This document shows positions 9,634 to 18,596 of a DNA stretch of 64,000 bases, in pieces. The number at the start of each line of letters is the position of its first letter. Position 1 is the stretch's first letter. The position numbers and the translations under genes were made by a program. The notes under the pieces are model-generated. The model worked only from the letters and a program-made list of their open reading frames with translations. It was not told the origin of the DNA and ran no database searches. The DNA comes from Desulfobacteraceae bacterium (GTDB lineage: Bacteria > Desulfobacterota > Desulfobacteria > Desulfobacterales > JAABSP01), in assembly GCA_011390345.1 (NCBI GenBank), contig JAABSP010000004.1, forward strand, positions 1 to 64,000, given 5' to 3'.

Positions 9634-10386
9634 ATGACCTTAGAAGCGTCAGTGAATGGCGAGCCTTTTGTCTATCGGCTGAAAGACGTCGTGAAGATAA
9701 GAGAAAAAGGAGGGAATCGTTTTGAACTCCATATCCCTTGTTTTTCCATAGAGCCGGGACAATTTATTGCCATTGTGGGCGAAAGCGGATGCGGGAAAAG
9801 CACGCTTCTGGACATGCTGGGACTGGTCTTGAAGCCTACCCGCTGCCGGGACTTTCTCTTTTTCGATCCCCGAAAGCGCGGGGCTGTCGACATCATGGGC
9901 GCAGGCGAATCGAAACTCGCCGACATCCGGAAGGCCAGCATCGGCTATGTCCTGCAAACCGGCGGCCTGTTTCCTTTTCTAAACGTCCGGGACAACATCC
10001 AACTGCCCTGTCGCATCAACGAGCTTGTCGATTACAAAGATTATGTAAACAAGGTGGTCTCTCAACTCCGGATCGATGGGCATATGGATAAAAAACCCCA
10101 GCACCTCTCGGGCGGACAACGCCAACGTGCCGCCATTGCCAGGGCATTGGCCCACAAACCGTTTGTGGTATTGGCCGACGAGCCGACCGCGGCGGTGGAC
10201 AAACTGACCGCAGACGACATTTTGAAGCAGTTCAAATCCCTGACCCAGGAACTCGGGGTGACCCTTTTGATGGTGACCCATGACCTGAAACTCGTTGAAA
10301 ACGTGGTGGATCGGATGTTCACATTCCGGATAGAACCGGTTGAAGAGCAGCACACCCGTTCCTTTTGTTTTGAAATGGAGCGCTGA
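9634..10386 (+). CDS. ABC transporter ATPase of the LolD/MacB type
   Basis: 250 aa. Walker A GESGCGKST (about 50-58), Q-loop GYVLQTGGLFPF, signature LSGGQRQRAAIARAL and Walker B VVLADEPTAAVD are all intact. The short spacing and the paired FtsX-like permease place it with the type VII (MacB/LolCDE/FtsEX) family, which transmits force across the inner membrane rather than importing solutes. Its stop codon overlaps the permease start by one base (TGATG), indicating translational coupling. Confidence 0.92.
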   Translation: MTLEASVNGEPFVYRLKDVVKIREKGGNRFELHIPCFSIEPGQFIAIVGESGCGKSTLLDMLGLVLKPTRCRDFLFFDPRKRGAVDIMGAGESKLADIRKASIGYVLQTGGLFPFLNVRDNIQLPCRINELVDYKDYVNKVVSQLRIDGHMDKKPQHLSGGQRQRAAIARALAHKPFVVLADEPTAAVDKLTADDILKQFKSLTQELGVTLLMVTHDLKLVENVVDRMFTFRIEPVEEQHTRSFCFEMER

Positions 10387-12302
10387 TGAAAGGATCACCG
10401 CCGGAAAACAGTACCATGGCCGGGAAAAAAGGGAAAAAGGGCAATGTGGTGTTGGGCCTGAGTATTGCCGACATGAAGCATGAGTGGATTCTGACCGTTT
10501 GCATCATCCTGGCGATCACGGCGGTCCTTTCTCCTCTGCTGCTGCTTTTCGGTTTGAAATACGGCATCATCGACTGGGGACGATCCTACCTGAAAGAGGA
10601 TCCCCGGTACCGGGAGATCCGTCCTCTGGTCAGCCGGTCTTTTGAAAAGGATTGGTTTGAAGCCATCAGAGAGCAGTTGGACATCGAATTCATCGTCCCC
10701 ATGACCCGTCAGATCTCAGCGTCAGTCGACGCTCAGGTGGTGGAGGGCGGCCCTTCGGACCAACTGAACATCGTGCCCACGAACGACTATGATCCGCTGC
10801 TTCTGGAAAACGGCGCTCCCATCCCCGGATCGGGGGAATGCGTCCTGTCCCATTATGCCGCAGAAGCCATCGGCGCCCAGGCGGGCGATGCGCTTGGGAT
10901 CACCGCCAGCCGCATCATCGACAACCAGTACGAATTCGGGAAAACCACCTTCAAAGTGGCGGGGATTCTCTCGCCCCGGGCCGGCACATTAAAGGACATG
11001 TATGTACGTCTGGAGATTCTGGAAGCGGTGGAGAATTTCAAAGACGGCAGGGCCGTGCCGGAATTCGGATGGGAGGGGGCAGTTCCCAAAGCCTACCCTG
11101 TTTACAACGGCCTGATCGTCCTCCTGCCCGAGGCCTTGTCCAAGACCGAAGTGTTTCGGGTCTACAATCGTTCCGGGTTTACCAGGATTGAACCGTTGGA
11201 CAAGGAGACGTTGTTTCAAAAAACCGGTTTTCGGATCGATTCAGATGATATGATTTACCATTTGTTCACCCTGAGAAAACCGGTGGAGGAAAACGCCATC
11301 GACATCGTCGGCAACCGTCTCCGTGGAAGAGAGCCGGTCTTGATTCCTGTGATCGAGCCTGTCTCCGCTGAACTTCTCGATGAAAAGGGCGCGCTGCTCT
11401 CCCCCATATCCATTCAGGCCCTGACCCATGACCGAAAAACCGCAGAGGAGATCGGAATGAAACCATCTCCCTTTTGGGAGAATGCAGGAGATACCCCACC
11501 CGGAATCCTGAAGATCATGATCTCTTTGGAAATGGCTGAGGCCTCAAACGGTTCGTTTCAAGTTCGATTGAGGGCAGAGGATCGCACCCTCGTTTTCCCC
11601 GTCATCGCCGCAGCCGACCCGTTGGTGGATCAAAAGACCGCTTTTGTTCCTCCTGTTCTGGGGGGCGTATTGAACCTTTTTTTACAAAAAGAGATCGAGT
11701 ATGATGAAACACTCGGGCAGTTTGTGCTGGGCCGGCGTGGATATGCCGGGTTCCGGATGTATGCCCGATCCATTTACGATGTGGACGCGGTTCGAAAGCA
11801 TTTTGAAGCCCTGTCGATTCCTGTCAACACCCGGATAGCCGACATCCAGAAGGTGATGGATCTGGACCGGGGCATGTCGGTAATCTTCTGGCTGTTGGCA
11901 GTGGTGGCCATTGCCGGGAGCGTGGCCTCCCTTGTGGCCAGTCTTTACGCCTCTGTGGAACGAAAGAGAAAAGAGATCAGTATTCTTCGGCTCATCGGCC
12001 TGTCAGGATCAAAACTGTTCCGGTTCCCGGTTTATCAGGGTGTTTTGATCGGAACGGGCGGGTTCATCTGCTCCTACCTTCTGTTCCTGGCCTTTTCAGA
12101 ACTCATCAACACCGGCTTTCGATCCTATGCCGAAAAGATGCTCGGATTTCCCATGAAAGAAGGGGTCGATTTCTGCCGTCTTCCCGCCCTCCATGTGGCG
12201 GGCGTCCTGTTGTTTGTCTTAATCTTATCGACCATTGCCGCAACCATCGCGGCCATTCGCGCAACCCGCATAGATCCGGCGGACGCATTGAGAGACGAGT
12301 GA
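10386..12302 (+). CDS. MacB/FtsX-like ABC permease
   Basis: 638 aa. One membrane helix near 35-60 (ILTVCIILAITAVLSPLLLLF) is followed by a periplasmic domain of roughly 450 residues and three C-terminal helices (about 500-525, 550-575 and 605-630), ending in AAIRATRIDPADALRDE, a typical FtsX-domain terminus. This topology is that of type VII ABC transporters, which move lipoproteins, drive periplasmic MacA-like partners or activate peptidoglycan hydrolases. Neighbouring lipoproteins and an S41 protease suggest an envelope-maintenance or export task (inference). No MacA- or TolC-like partner is nearby. Confidence 0.88.
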   Translation: MKGSPPENSTMAGKKGKKGNVVLGLSIADMKHEWILTVCIILAITAVLSPLLLLFGLKYGIIDWGRSYLKEDPRYREIRPLVSRSFEKDWFEAIREQLDIEFIVPMTRQISASVDAQVVEGGPSDQLNIVPTNDYDPLLLENGAPIPGSGECVLSHYAAEAIGAQAGDALGITASRIIDNQYEFGKTTFKVAGILSPRAGTLKDMYVRLEILEAVENFKDGRAVPEFGWEGAVPKAYPVYNGLIVLLPEALSKTEVFRVYNRSGFTRIEPLDKETLFQKTGFRIDSDDMIYHLFTLRKPVEENAIDIVGNRLRGREPVLIPVIEPVSAELLDEKGALLSPISIQALTHDRKTAEEIGMKPSPFWENAGDTPPGILKIMISLEMAEASNGSFQVRLRAEDRTLVFPVIAAADPLVDQKTAFVPPVLGGVLNLFLQKEIEYDETLGQFVLGRRGYAGFRMYARSIYDVDAVRKHFEALSIPVNTRIADIQKVMDLDRGMSVIFWLLAVVAIAGSVASLVASLYASVERKRKEISILRLIGLSGSKLFRFPVYQGVLIGTGGFICSYLLFLAFSELINTGFRSYAEKMLGFPMKEGVDFCRLPALHVAGVLLFVLILSTIAATIAAIRATRIDPADALRDE

Positions 12303-12337
12303 TCCATTCGGAATCGGCGCGTCGGAGGGAGTTGAAA

Positions 12338-13897
12338 ATGATATTTCGCCATGGTTTCTGGATTTTTTTCATTTTTGCATTGCTGTTTTCCGATCTGGTT
12401 CATGCCAACCCCTACAACCCGCAGCCGCTTCCGGAGGATCTCGTTCTGCCAATGCCGTCCGGTGGCGAGATGGTATTTCGCCCCGTTTTTCTGGGGGTGG
12501 GCGGAGGCCCATTCGGATTGAAAAACTTCAAGGTCGGGGACAATATCGACAATTTCAAGGAATATCCCACGGATGTGACCATCGGCGGCTCATTTGTCGC
12601 GGCCAATCCCAATGGTCAGCCCGATTGGCTCTTTTACATGGGCAAATACGAGGTCACGGAACAGCAGTTCGACCTGGTAATGAACGCCCAATCCCCCCGA
12701 CAGGGGAAGATGCCGGTCAGGAACATCTCCTATTTCGACGTTCAGGATTTCACTCATCAATACAACCTCTGGCTGTATGAAAAGGCGCGCAGCCAGTTGC
12801 CATCCTTCGAGGGGACCCCTGGGTTTCTGAGGCTTCCCACAGAATTCGAATGGGAATTTGCGGCCCGGGGAGGAATCGCTGTGGATACTCAGTTCTTTTC
12901 CAAAACACCCTACGGATCGGAAAACCTGGCCCGTTATGAGTGGTTCGAGGGGCGGAAGTCCTCCTATGGCAAATGCAAGGAGATCGGCCTTCTCAAACCC
13001 AACCCATTGAAGATCCATGACATGCTCGGGAATGTCTCGGAGATGACCTCGTCTCTGTACAATATCGAATACTATCAGGGCCGCACCGGGGGATTGACCC
13101 TCAAGGGCGGCAATTTCTTCACACTGGAAAAAAACATTCGATCCTCATTGCGAAACGAGGTCCCTTTCTATGGCGACGATCTCAAGCCGAGCAGTCAGCC
13201 CACCCTCGGCTTTCGCTTGATCATTGCTTCTCAGGTCTTCACCCGAAAAGGCTATTCGGAAATCGCTGACGGATGGGAAGAATATAAGAAAACAACGCGA
13301 AACGTGCCCAAGCCGCCCTCTACCAGCACCCCTGTGGTCGTGACCCAGACGCAATATCAGTTAGAGGACGCCGTCAAAAGTCTGGACAAACTCGAAAAGA
13401 TGCTGACAGGCTCCGGGGCTGTTTCAGAGCCGGTCTCGGTGGAATTGACCCTTTTGAAAAAATCATTTTCCGATATCAGCTCCATTGTGCAAAAGGCGGA
13501 GTATGATTCCACCTATTCCTCGATCAAGAGTCTTACGGAATCGGCTTTTCTGGTGAGCAGCTTCCTGAAGGACCTCCCCGTCAAGGAAAAAGCCCTGGAA
13601 GCGGCTAAAAAACACGGCCGATCGGCCTATGTAGACGCATTCACCCGACAGGTGGAGGTCATTCAGGAAAATGTCGACACCGGTATCTCCAGTTGCATTT
13701 ACAACTTGGAACAACTGGAAAAATCCCAAAAGGAAACCGTAAAAATCGCTTTTGAAAATCACCGGAAATTCCTGGCCCGAAACGGGGCAGCTAAAGCCAT
13801 CCGCGTCTCAGAACTGATGCAGCACCATTATAAGACGTATATGGAGCGGCAGACTATCGACGACGCAGCATTGAAATCCGACCTGGAAAAGATATGA
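12338..13897 (+). CDS. Secreted SUMF1/FGE-fold protein with C-terminal coiled coil
   Basis: 519 aa from the ATG at 12338, which has GGAGGGAG upstream; an earlier GTG at 12299 overlaps the permease stop but would spoil the signal peptide (FRHGFWIFFIFALLFSDLVHA). The FGE/SUMF1 fold covers about 75-310: YMGKYEVTEQQFD, MPVRNISYFDVQDF, FLRLPTEFEWEFAARGG, IHDMLGNVSEMTSS, LKGGNFF and TLGFRLIIA. The cysteine pair of true formylglycine-generating enzymes is not apparent, so a structural or ligand-binding role is more likely than sulfatase activation. Residues about 340-519 are predicted helical coiled coil, like the small proteins on the other arm of the island. Confidence 0.85.
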   Translation: MIFRHGFWIFFIFALLFSDLVHANPYNPQPLPEDLVLPMPSGGEMVFRPVFLGVGGGPFGLKNFKVGDNIDNFKEYPTDVTIGGSFVAANPNGQPDWLFYMGKYEVTEQQFDLVMNAQSPRQGKMPVRNISYFDVQDFTHQYNLWLYEKARSQLPSFEGTPGFLRLPTEFEWEFAARGGIAVDTQFFSKTPYGSENLARYEWFEGRKSSYGKCKEIGLLKPNPLKIHDMLGNVSEMTSSLYNIEYYQGRTGGLTLKGGNFFTLEKNIRSSLRNEVPFYGDDLKPSSQPTLGFRLIIASQVFTRKGYSEIADGWEEYKKTTRNVPKPPSTSTPVVVTQTQYQLEDAVKSLDKLEKMLTGSGAVSEPVSVELTLLKKSFSDISSIVQKAEYDSTYSSIKSLTESAFLVSSFLKDLPVKEKALEAAKKHGRSAYVDAFTRQVEVIQENVDTGISSCIYNLEQLEKSQKETVKIAFENHRKFLARNGAAKAIRVSELMQHHYKTYMERQTIDDAALKSDLEKI

Positions 13898-13938
13898 AAC
13901 GGATGATCAACCGATTGGAAAAAAAGGAGGACATTGTT

Positions 13939-14598
13939 ATGAAAAAGGGAATTTGCTGTCTGTTGGTTCTGTTTTGGCTGGCCGGATGCGCCACTATGGA
14001 TGATCAGACCAAAACCAAGGCGCAGGGAGCCGGAATTGGCGCTGCTGGAGGGGCGATCCTAGGGGCGGGTCTTGGCTATCTGATAGATGGTGAAAAGGGT
14101 GCCCTTGCGGGCGCCGGTATCGGTGCCGCTGGCGGCGGTCTCGGCGGATACTTCTACGGCAACCATGTGGTAAATCAAAAACAGAAATATGCCGACAAGG
14201 AAGAGTGGCTGGATGCCTGCATCGCCCAGGCCGAGGCCGTCAATTCGCAAACCCGTACTTACAATGAGCAGTTGGAGCAGAATATCCGCGCGATTCGTCA
14301 GGAGGTCTCGGCTCTCAAAACAGAGCACCAAAGGAAAAGAAGCAAAACAGCAGCTTACCAAAAAAGAGAGAAAAATGTCCGCGCCATATATGAACAGGCT
14401 CAAGAGAATCTACAAAGAGCCCAGGCGGAAGTGGCGCTCCAGAAACAGGCTTTGGCGTCAGCTCGAAATGAGAGTGAAATATCCAGAAATAAAATCAAGC
14501 AAATGGAAACGGAGGTCGCCAGCCTGGAAAGGAGCGTTCAGGAGCTGGATCGAACGACGCAGCAGTTGGCCGGCAGCGTGAATCAGTTGCCCACATAA
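13939..14598 (+). CDS. Lipoprotein with glycine-zipper segment and coiled coil
   Basis: 219 aa from the ATG at 13939, preceded by AAGGAGG. The signal KKGICCLLVLFWLAGC ends in a lipobox (LAGC) with Ala at +2, which favours outer-membrane sorting. Residues about 30-85 are a glycine-zipper (GAGIGAAGGAILGAGLGYLI, repeated as GAGIGAAGGGLGGYFYG) that may insert in or along a membrane, as in OmpA-like or SmpA-type glycine-zipper lipoproteins. The remainder is a charged coiled coil. Part of the plus operon. Confidence 0.85.
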   Translation: MKKGICCLLVLFWLAGCATMDDQTKTKAQGAGIGAAGGAILGAGLGYLIDGEKGALAGAGIGAAGGGLGGYFYGNHVVNQKQKYADKEEWLDACIAQAEAVNSQTRTYNEQLEQNIRAIRQEVSALKTEHQRKRSKTAAYQKREKNVRAIYEQAQENLQRAQAEVALQKQALASARNESEISRNKIKQMETEVASLERSVQELDRTTQQLAGSVNQLPT

Positions 14599-14619
14599 AT
14601 CCAAAAAGGGGGATCGACC

Positions 14620-15126
14620 ATGGACGCCAAACATCTCTCAGCACTACTTGTGGCGCTTTTTTTACTCACCGGATGTACGACAACCGGAAATCCAAAAGAA
14701 GGCGGCATCTTTTGGAGTAAAGGTAAGGCGGATCAGCGTCTCATAGATAGAGAGCAGCAGGTCCAGAGGACAGAAGAAAAAAGCCGCATACTGACGGATC
14801 AAAAAAACCGACTCAATGAAGAAAAGCACGTCCAGACAGCCGCGTTGGAGCAAAGCCAAAAGGAATTGGCAAATCTGGATGCCCGTCTTTTGCACCTGGA
14901 AAGGAGCATCCAGTCCTATGAGACGAAAACTCATAAAAATCAGCAGGAACAAAAAGAGATTCAACAGAGGATAGGAGGGTTGCAAAGGGAAATTCAGCAG
15001 GCTCGCGCCCAGATGCAGCAGACGCAGGAGGTGAGCAGCGCCCAGAAGCGCAAGATGAAAGAACTTAACAAGGAACTGGAGTTCCTGCTGAACATGGCCG
15101 AAGCCTCGGGATTTCCGGTTCAGTAA
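14620..15126 (+). CDS. Coiled-coil lipoprotein
   Basis: 168 aa. Signal peptide with lipobox LLTGC (Cys at residue 19; Thr at +2), a short linker, then about 125 residues of near-continuous heptad-like coiled coil rich in Gln, Glu and Lys. Length and design recall Lpp-like or TolC-associated periplasmic struts, but no homologue is recognised. It lies 21 bp after the glycine-zipper lipoprotein. Confidence 0.8.
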   Translation: MDAKHLSALLVALFLLTGCTTTGNPKEGGIFWSKGKADQRLIDREQQVQRTEEKSRILTDQKNRLNEEKHVQTAALEQSQKELANLDARLLHLERSIQSYETKTHKNQQEQKEIQQRIGGLQREIQQARAQMQQTQEVSSAQKRKMKELNKELEFLLNMAEASGFPVQ

Positions 15127-15160
15127 TCCATCTTTGCCATATAAAATAGAGACAGTAGAA

Positions 15161-16783
15161 ATGCCACTCAATAAAGCGGCCAATGGCGTGGGAACGCCCC
15201 GCATAAAAGCGGGGCCTGATATCATTCCACCATGCGCCGGCAAGGACCGTCCGGACCCATTTGTAAAACAACGATATTCTCTTTATTTTTATATGCTCTT
15301 AGTTGGGCTGCTGTTTTTTTTCAAGCCGTCTCAGGCCTTCAGCGATCTCTTGCTGAAAACAGACAGCGTCGTTGACATCTATATCCAGGCGGTCAATGAA
15401 ATCACACGTCGATCAAAAGAGAATCTGGTTCCTGAAGCCATTGTCAAAGGATCGTTGAAGGCATATTTAAAAGACCTGGACCCTTATTCCGATTATCTTA
15501 CCCCGGAGGAGTACGCCGCTTTCAAAGAAGCTCAAAAGAGCCGGTATTCAGGGATCGGAATGGTGATTCACCAGAAAAAATCGGGGGAAGTGGTCTGCAT
15601 TCCCTATCCGGAAAGCAATGCTGAAAACGCAGGAGTGGAAAAAGGGGATGTGCTGCTGGAAGTGGATGGCCAACCGATCCATCAGCGTTCATTATACTAT
15701 CTGTCATCCAGGATTCGGGGGGAAGAGGGCACGTCTGTCCTCCTGACCGTGAAGGGGCATGAAGGGAAACAACGATCACTGAAGGTGGTCCGCGGGGATG
15801 TGCGCACAAAAACCATTGTATTCAAACGGCATCAACAGATCCCCTGCCTTCAGATCATCTCTTTCACCCCGGATACGGTGCGACAGATGTCATATCTCAT
15901 CCAGGGATTGGATGGGGACATGTCCTTGATCCTGGACTTGCGGGGAAATCCCGGCGGCGATCTGCATGCGGCACTGGATGCTGCCATGCTTTTCCTGGAA
16001 AAAGACCGTCATCTGCTGACCATTCATTACCGGGAGACGGAAAAGACCTACCAGAGTTCAACCCCTCCCCTCAGCCGGAAATCCTCTTTGTACATCTGGC
16101 AGGATGGGGATACGGCAAGCGCCGCAGAGGTGTTTATCGCAGCCCTCCTCCATAACCAGAGGGCCGCATCCATCGGCCAGACCACTTTCGGCAAAGGCAC
16201 GACCCAGGATGTGATCGAATTATCAGATGGCTCCGCCCTCATCCTGACCACAGGGCATTTGGAGATCGGGACCCACGTATTTTACGATTTGAAGGGCATC
16301 CGGCCGACATATCCGATTGCGTCCGAAAATCCGGATTTATCCCAATATATTTCTAAAACATCTGATTTGATAAAGGGTCGAGGCGGGAAGGCTGTTGTAT
16401 CTGTCGGCAGCAAAAAGACTCCGGAACCCGAAAAGCCGGTCCCAGCTTCACCGGCTCCGACGCCCTCTAAATCGCCCGAAAGAGAATACTGGCTGCAAGT
16501 GGCCTCCTTCAGGGCTCAAGACAAGGCCATCCGATTTATCGAAAAGCATGATCGGCAAGCTTTTTCCTTTTCAGTGGAGATCACCGGCGATATCCATGCA
16601 ATCGATCATCAGATCATCGAAGACCTTAGAAGCAGGAACATCCCGTTTTTTGTCAATGGTACCGAAAAAGACCGACTCTTTCGGGTCCTGGTGGGCTCTT
16701 ACCCAAGCCAGCAGATAGATGAACGCACACAGGAGACATTCAACAATATCAATCCCCGGATCTGGCGCTATCTGGAGGAATGA
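15161..16783 (+). CDS. S41 carboxyl-terminal processing protease with SPOR domain
   Basis: 540 aa if started at ATG 15161; a TTG at 15134 is also in frame and neither has a good ribosome site. A hydrophobic segment (about 40-58) precedes a CtpA-type catalytic region: RYSGIGMVI and a PDZ domain (about 125-195), LILDLRGNPGG, then DTASAAEVF with Ser320 and FGKGTTQ with Lys345, the 25-residue Ser/Lys spacing typical of Tsp/CtpA. A proline-rich linker leads to a C-terminal SPOR domain (about 460-540; YWLQVASFRAQDKA, FRVLVGSYPS), a fold that binds denuded peptidoglycan. The combination would tether a periplasmic protease at division or remodelling sites. The 3' end overlaps the convergent gene by 16 bp. 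Confidence 0.85.
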   Translation: MPLNKAANGVGTPRIKAGPDIIPPCAGKDRPDPFVKQRYSLYFYMLLVGLLFFFKPSQAFSDLLLKTDSVVDIYIQAVNEITRRSKENLVPEAIVKGSLKAYLKDLDPYSDYLTPEEYAAFKEAQKSRYSGIGMVIHQKKSGEVVCIPYPESNAENAGVEKGDVLLEVDGQPIHQRSLYYLSSRIRGEEGTSVLLTVKGHEGKQRSLKVVRGDVRTKTIVFKRHQQIPCLQIISFTPDTVRQMSYLIQGLDGDMSLILDLRGNPGGDLHAALDAAMLFLEKDRHLLTIHYRETEKTYQSSTPPLSRKSSLYIWQDGDTASAAEVFIAALLHNQRAASIGQTTFGKGTTQDVIELSDGSALILTTGHLEIGTHVFYDLKGIRPTYPIASENPDLSQYISKTSDLIKGRGGKAVVSVGSKKTPEPEKPVPASPAPTPSKSPEREYWLQVASFRAQDKAIRFIEKHDRQAFSFSVEITGDIHAIDHQIIEDLRSRNIPFFVNGTEKDRLFRVLVGSYPSQQIDERTQETFNNINPRIWRYLEE

Positions 16784-17616
16784 TCAGTGCCCATTCCTGA
16801 TGCAAAAAGCCTTTCCGGACCTTGTCGGACTTTCCAAATCCACAGTTGGATCAGCGCCAAAACCATGACGGACAAATGCAGGTTCTGCAGCCGGCCAGCC
16901 AGGAAGAAAAAATCCAATCCCGCCTGAAGACCTGAACAAAAAATCAGAAGCATGCCGCTGAGCAAAGGGGCTATGCGCCGAAGCCCCCCTACACGCGGCG
17001 GTGTTTTAAACACCCATATGCCCACGATGATGGCGCCGAGACTGTAGCTGAAAAGGGTCAACACGCCTCTGGGAGGACCGCTTTGAAATCCCTGAAAAAA
17101 AATATATACGGACAAGTAAATCACGACCACGACCGGGTAAACCCCGCTCTGTTCGCGCCCCATCGCCCTGGCGCACATCCATGCCGAAAGACAAAGTCCC
17201 GACATCCGGATAAAGGATTCCATGTACAGCACCAACCAGACGGATCGAACAGAGATCCATCGAAGAAAACCGGCAAGGATCGTCCAGTTGATCAAATAGA
17301 CAAAAGCGATCATGACCACGGCCGAATAAAACAGAGGGAAAAAGGGGATGCGGTGGGGTGAAGATTCAAAAGCCCTGACATAGATGACCATCCCGAGGCT
17401 CATGGGAATCGAGGCCATGATGAGAGAACGAACGACAAAAAGGGCAGATCCTGCAGCCGTGACATCGGATGGCAGGCCACTGGAAAGGATGATCAACAAT
17501 CCTCCGGCATAAAATAGACCGGCCTTGAGGGGTTGTGGAACGCGTTCTTGCCGCAGCCAGAGAAACAACGAGATTGACCACAAAAGGCCAAGGATATGAT
17601 GGGCATCCGGCGTCAT
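16768..17616 (-). CDS. Polytopic membrane protein of unknown family
   Basis: 282 aa with about eight hydrophobic helices and short loops. No recognisable active-site motif. It is the last gene of the minus operon and overlaps the TPR-like gene by 4 bases (ATGA), so it is translationally coupled. The C-terminal tail (KVRQGPERLFASGMGTDHSSR) is polar. Given its position after TolQ/ExbD-like genes it may be a membrane anchor or accessory subunit (inference). Confidence 0.75.
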   Translation of the reverse strand: MTPDAHHILGLLWSISLFLWLRQERVPQPLKAGLFYAGGLLIILSSGLPSDVTAAGSALFVVRSLIMASIPMSLGMVIYVRAFESSPHRIPFFPLFYSAVVMIAFVYLINWTILAGFLRWISVRSVWLVLYMESFIRMSGLCLSAWMCARAMGREQSGVYPVVVVIYLSVYIFFQGFQSGPPRGVLTLFSYSLGAIIVGIWVFKTPPRVGGLRRIAPLLSGMLLIFCSGLQAGLDFFFLAGRLQNLHLSVMVLALIQLWIWKVRQGPERLFASGMGTDHSSR

Positions 17617-18575
17617 GGAGTAATCATCGTATTCATACCATCCAGGAAATATCGGCTCTTCCGGACCACCAGACCCAGGGCAGGGTCATCAGGCGGAATT
17701 GCGGCCACACGGTTGAGAAGTTGTTTGGCTTGAAGATAATCCCCGGCATGAAAAAAACAGAAGCCAGCGGCAAAATCAACATACGCTGATTGCCCCCGAG
17801 ATTGAAGTTCCTGAGCCAGTTCGAAAAAATCCCGCCGATTCCGGGTGAGTTGTGTAATGGCGACCAGGCTGGTCAGCAGCCGGTCCAATAGAGATAATCG
17901 CTGTTCACGCCCCATGTTCCGCAGGCCAAGTGCGGAAGCCGACAGGCGGACGTTAACCCAATGAGCCTCGATAAAAGATTCATCCAATTCCAAAGCTTTC
18001 CGGATATGCGTCAAGGCGCCGGAACCATATCTTTCAGCTTCATCTGAAAGCGACAGCAGATAATAGGCGTCCGACAGCCAAGGCAGCGAAGATCCCGAGT
18101 ACAGCTCCAGCCCTTTTTCCGCAAAGTATCGGGGCTCCGCTTGCCGGTGGACGCGAAAAGCGGCCCTGCCAAGGCCAATGAACGCCCGATATCGAATCAG
18201 CCGCGGCAGGTCATTTCTTTCTGACAGCGCCAGGAGCCGGTTTTTCATATGGGTGTAATCGTTTGACATCCTCGCGAATTGAAACACCCGAACGATATCC
18301 GGACGTTTTTGCATGAAATCAGCCAACATCCCGGGATGACGCATGAAATAGTTGTCTCCCGCAGGTTTTATATGATCCATGCTTCCCTTTGTTTTCCCGG
18401 AAACGCCTTTGTAGCTCATCTGTTGACGATCGGACAACCATGTCTCGATGGGGATGGGCGGCGCTTTCCTTTCCATCATCACCGGCGGCGCAAACCAGAA
18501 GGCCCGGTCCGGTTCATGAGCAGAATCGGCGGCCATGGCCACCGATAGAAAGAGTCCGAGAATCATTTGCACCAC
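17613..18575 (-). CDS. Secreted TPR-like helical repeat protein
   Basis: 320 aa. A short signal peptide (MVQMILGLFLSVAMAA) is followed by a polar segment and then helical repeats with TPR character (LIRYRAFIGLGRAAFRVHRQ, ALTHIRKALELDESFIEAHW, YVDFAAGFCFFHAGDYLQA). TPR proteins scaffold complexes; this one probably stands in the periplasm. It is 21 bases downstream of the second ExbD-like gene and overlaps the next gene by 4 bases. Confidence 0.75.
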   Translation of the reverse strand: MVQMILGLFLSVAMAADSAHEPDRAFWFAPPVMMERKAPPIPIETWLSDRQQMSYKGVSGKTKGSMDHIKPAGDNYFMRHPGMLADFMQKRPDIVRVFQFARMSNDYTHMKNRLLALSERNDLPRLIRYRAFIGLGRAAFRVHRQAEPRYFAEKGLELYSGSSLPWLSDAYYLLSLSDEAERYGSGALTHIRKALELDESFIEAHWVNVRLSASALGLRNMGREQRLSLLDRLLTSLVAITQLTRNRRDFFELAQELQSRGQSAYVDFAAGFCFFHAGDYLQAKQLLNRVAAIPPDDPALGLVVRKSRYFLDGMNTMITP

Positions 18576-18596
18576 TGCCGGATTCCCCCCCTGCTT

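Noticed and set aside
12338-13897. Formylglycine-generating enzyme activating a sulfatase
   Set aside because: The SUMF1 fold is present but the catalytic cysteine pair is not apparent, and there is no sulfatase gene in the window.
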